DNA from: Clostridium sp. MSJ-8
Lineage (GTDB): Bacteria > Bacillota > Clostridia > Clostridiales > Clostridiaceae
Reading direction: 5' to 3'
Assembly (NCBI RefSeq): GCF_018918325.1
Contig: NZ_JAHLQH010000029.1
Location: 56,737-120,736 of the forward strand
Length of the DNA stretch: 64,000 nt
The notes under the pieces are model-generated. The model was not told the DNA's origin, searched no databases, and saw nothing but the letters and a program-made list of their open reading frames with translations. Below are positions 63,269 through 64,000 of this stretch, in pieces. A program made the translations under genes and the position numbers. Within the stretch, counting starts at the first letter, position 1. Each line of letters begins with the position of its first letter.

Positions 63269-63883
63269 ATGGAATATTTAAAACTAAATAATGGTATTGA
63301 AATGCCACTTATTGGCTTTGGTACTTTTACACTATTAGGAGAATCATGCGTTAATTCTGTATCTTCTGCAATAAAAGCAGGTTACCGAATAATTGACACT
63401 GCAGAAGCTTATGGAAATGAAAAAGAAGTAGGTAATGGCATAATCAAATCAGGTATTGATAGGAATGATTTATTTCTTATTTCAAAGGTTAATTTTAAAT
63501 CATACGAAAATGCAGAATTTTCAGTTATGCAATCTCTAAAGAACCTACAAACTGATTATATTGATTTAATGCTGTTACATTGGCCTTTTGCAAATTATTA
63601 TTCTGCATGGAGAACTCTAGAAAAACTTCATGCAAATGGAATAATAAAATCAATTGGTGTTTCAAATTTTGAACCTGATCAGTTACTTGATCTTATTGCT
63701 TATAACAAAATTACACCAGCAATAAATCAAATTGAAACAAATCTATATTGTCAACGTAACACAGAACGTACTTGGATGGGCAAAAAAAATGTAACACCTA
63801 TGGCATATGCACCTCTTGGTCAGGGAAATAGAAACGAAATGTTTACAGAACCTACTGTAATTTCACTTGCAAAAAAATATTGA
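63269..63883 (+). CDS. Aldo/keto reductase, C-terminally truncated
   Basis: 204 residues versus about 280 for the family. The NADPH-dependent (alpha/beta)8 barrel begins normally: GIEMPLIGFGTFTL, DTAEAYGNEKEVG (catalytic Asp and Tyr), ISKVNF (Lys), LMLLHWP (His), IKSIGVSNF, NQIETNLYCQ and PMAYAPLGQG. It stops at LAKKY-TGA; the last ~75 residues with the cofactor-clamping segment are absent and not encoded in the next 117 bases. Probably non-functional or altered. GGAGG precedes ATG 63269. Confidence 0.85.
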   Translation: MEYLKLNNGIEMPLIGFGTFTLLGESCVNSVSSAIKAGYRIIDTAEAYGNEKEVGNGIIKSGIDRNDLFLISKVNFKSYENAEFSVMQSLKNLQTDYIDLMLLHWPFANYYSAWRTLEKLHANGIIKSIGVSNFEPDQLLDLIAYNKITPAINQIETNLYCQRNTERTWMGKKNVTPMAYAPLGQGNRNEMFTEPTVISLAKKY

Positions 63884-64000
63884 GCCTGTAAATAATTTTG
63901 TGTATTCTTAATTTCTTCTTAGAAATAATCACATTTTTATTTGATTTTAGTGATATACAATTTTGTAGAAAATCATAATATCATAGAATAATTTATTATT

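Overview
The window is very AT-rich, densely packed and mostly leftward-transcribed. It carries [FeFe]-hydrogenase maturases (HydE, HydF), a ferredoxin-era iron uptake operon (FeoA, FeoA, FeoB), a flavodoxin/DUF3793 pair, many clostridial membrane proteins and strong AGGAGG-type ribosome binding sites. Together these point to a strictly anaerobic, low-GC Firmicute, most likely a Clostridium in the broad sense. No rRNA, tRNA or CRISPR was seen.

Layout. 1-6.7 kb: 5' part of an HD-domain protein, glutamate dehydrogenase, a DUF134/NifX fusion with a palindromic operator, an RpiR regulator and a pseudouridine synthase. 6.8-12.8 kb: a Cys/Gly-rich small protein, an ABC exporter, poorly characterised membrane proteins, and a rightward trio (DUF5685, J-domain, membrane protein). 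12.9-18.2 kb: hydE-hydF-cls and two membrane proteins. 18.2-20.1 kb: a possible tiny RNA and a ClC channel with an RCK_C tail. 20.2-46.1 kb: a phosphorus-acquisition region. 46.1-56.7 kb: small membrane proteins, an esterase, a degenerate GHKL/HSP90-type ATPase relative, amylase and glycogen synthase, flavodoxin and a pRiA4b ORF-3-type protein. 56.7-60.1 kb: the feo operon with its own short Fur-like protein. 60.1-64 kb: a decayed accessory end with an IS3-type transposase remnant, a beheaded S41 peptidase, a truncated aldo/keto reductase and an acyltransferase.

How it works together. The central 26 kb is a coherent phosphate-starvation block: pstSCAB-phoU for phosphate, a 1798-residue secreted metallophosphatase plus glycerophosphodiesterase, and a C-P lyase locus (phnGHIJK-M-hexapeptide transferase-phnL-phnPP, then phnDCEE) for phosphonates. 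It also has a PhoB/PhoP-type response regulator paired with a PhnF-like GntR regulator. TTAACA-like hexamers repeated every 10-11 bp lie upstream of pstS, the big phosphodiesterase, phnG and the response regulator, so I infer one Pho regulon. No sensor kinase is present here. A second, iron-responsive circuit is visible: a perfect 7-1-7 Fur box before flavodoxin and a 45-bp Fur-like palindrome over the feo promoter.

Most novel-looking items: the ATP-lid-less GHKL relative at 48.3-49.6 kb; a leader at 16.8-16.9 kb with a start-stop ORF and a hairpin between ribosome binding site and start codon; a minus-strand mini transcription unit at 18.34-18.44 kb; and a dispersed 19-bp-arm hairpin repeat doubling as terminator.
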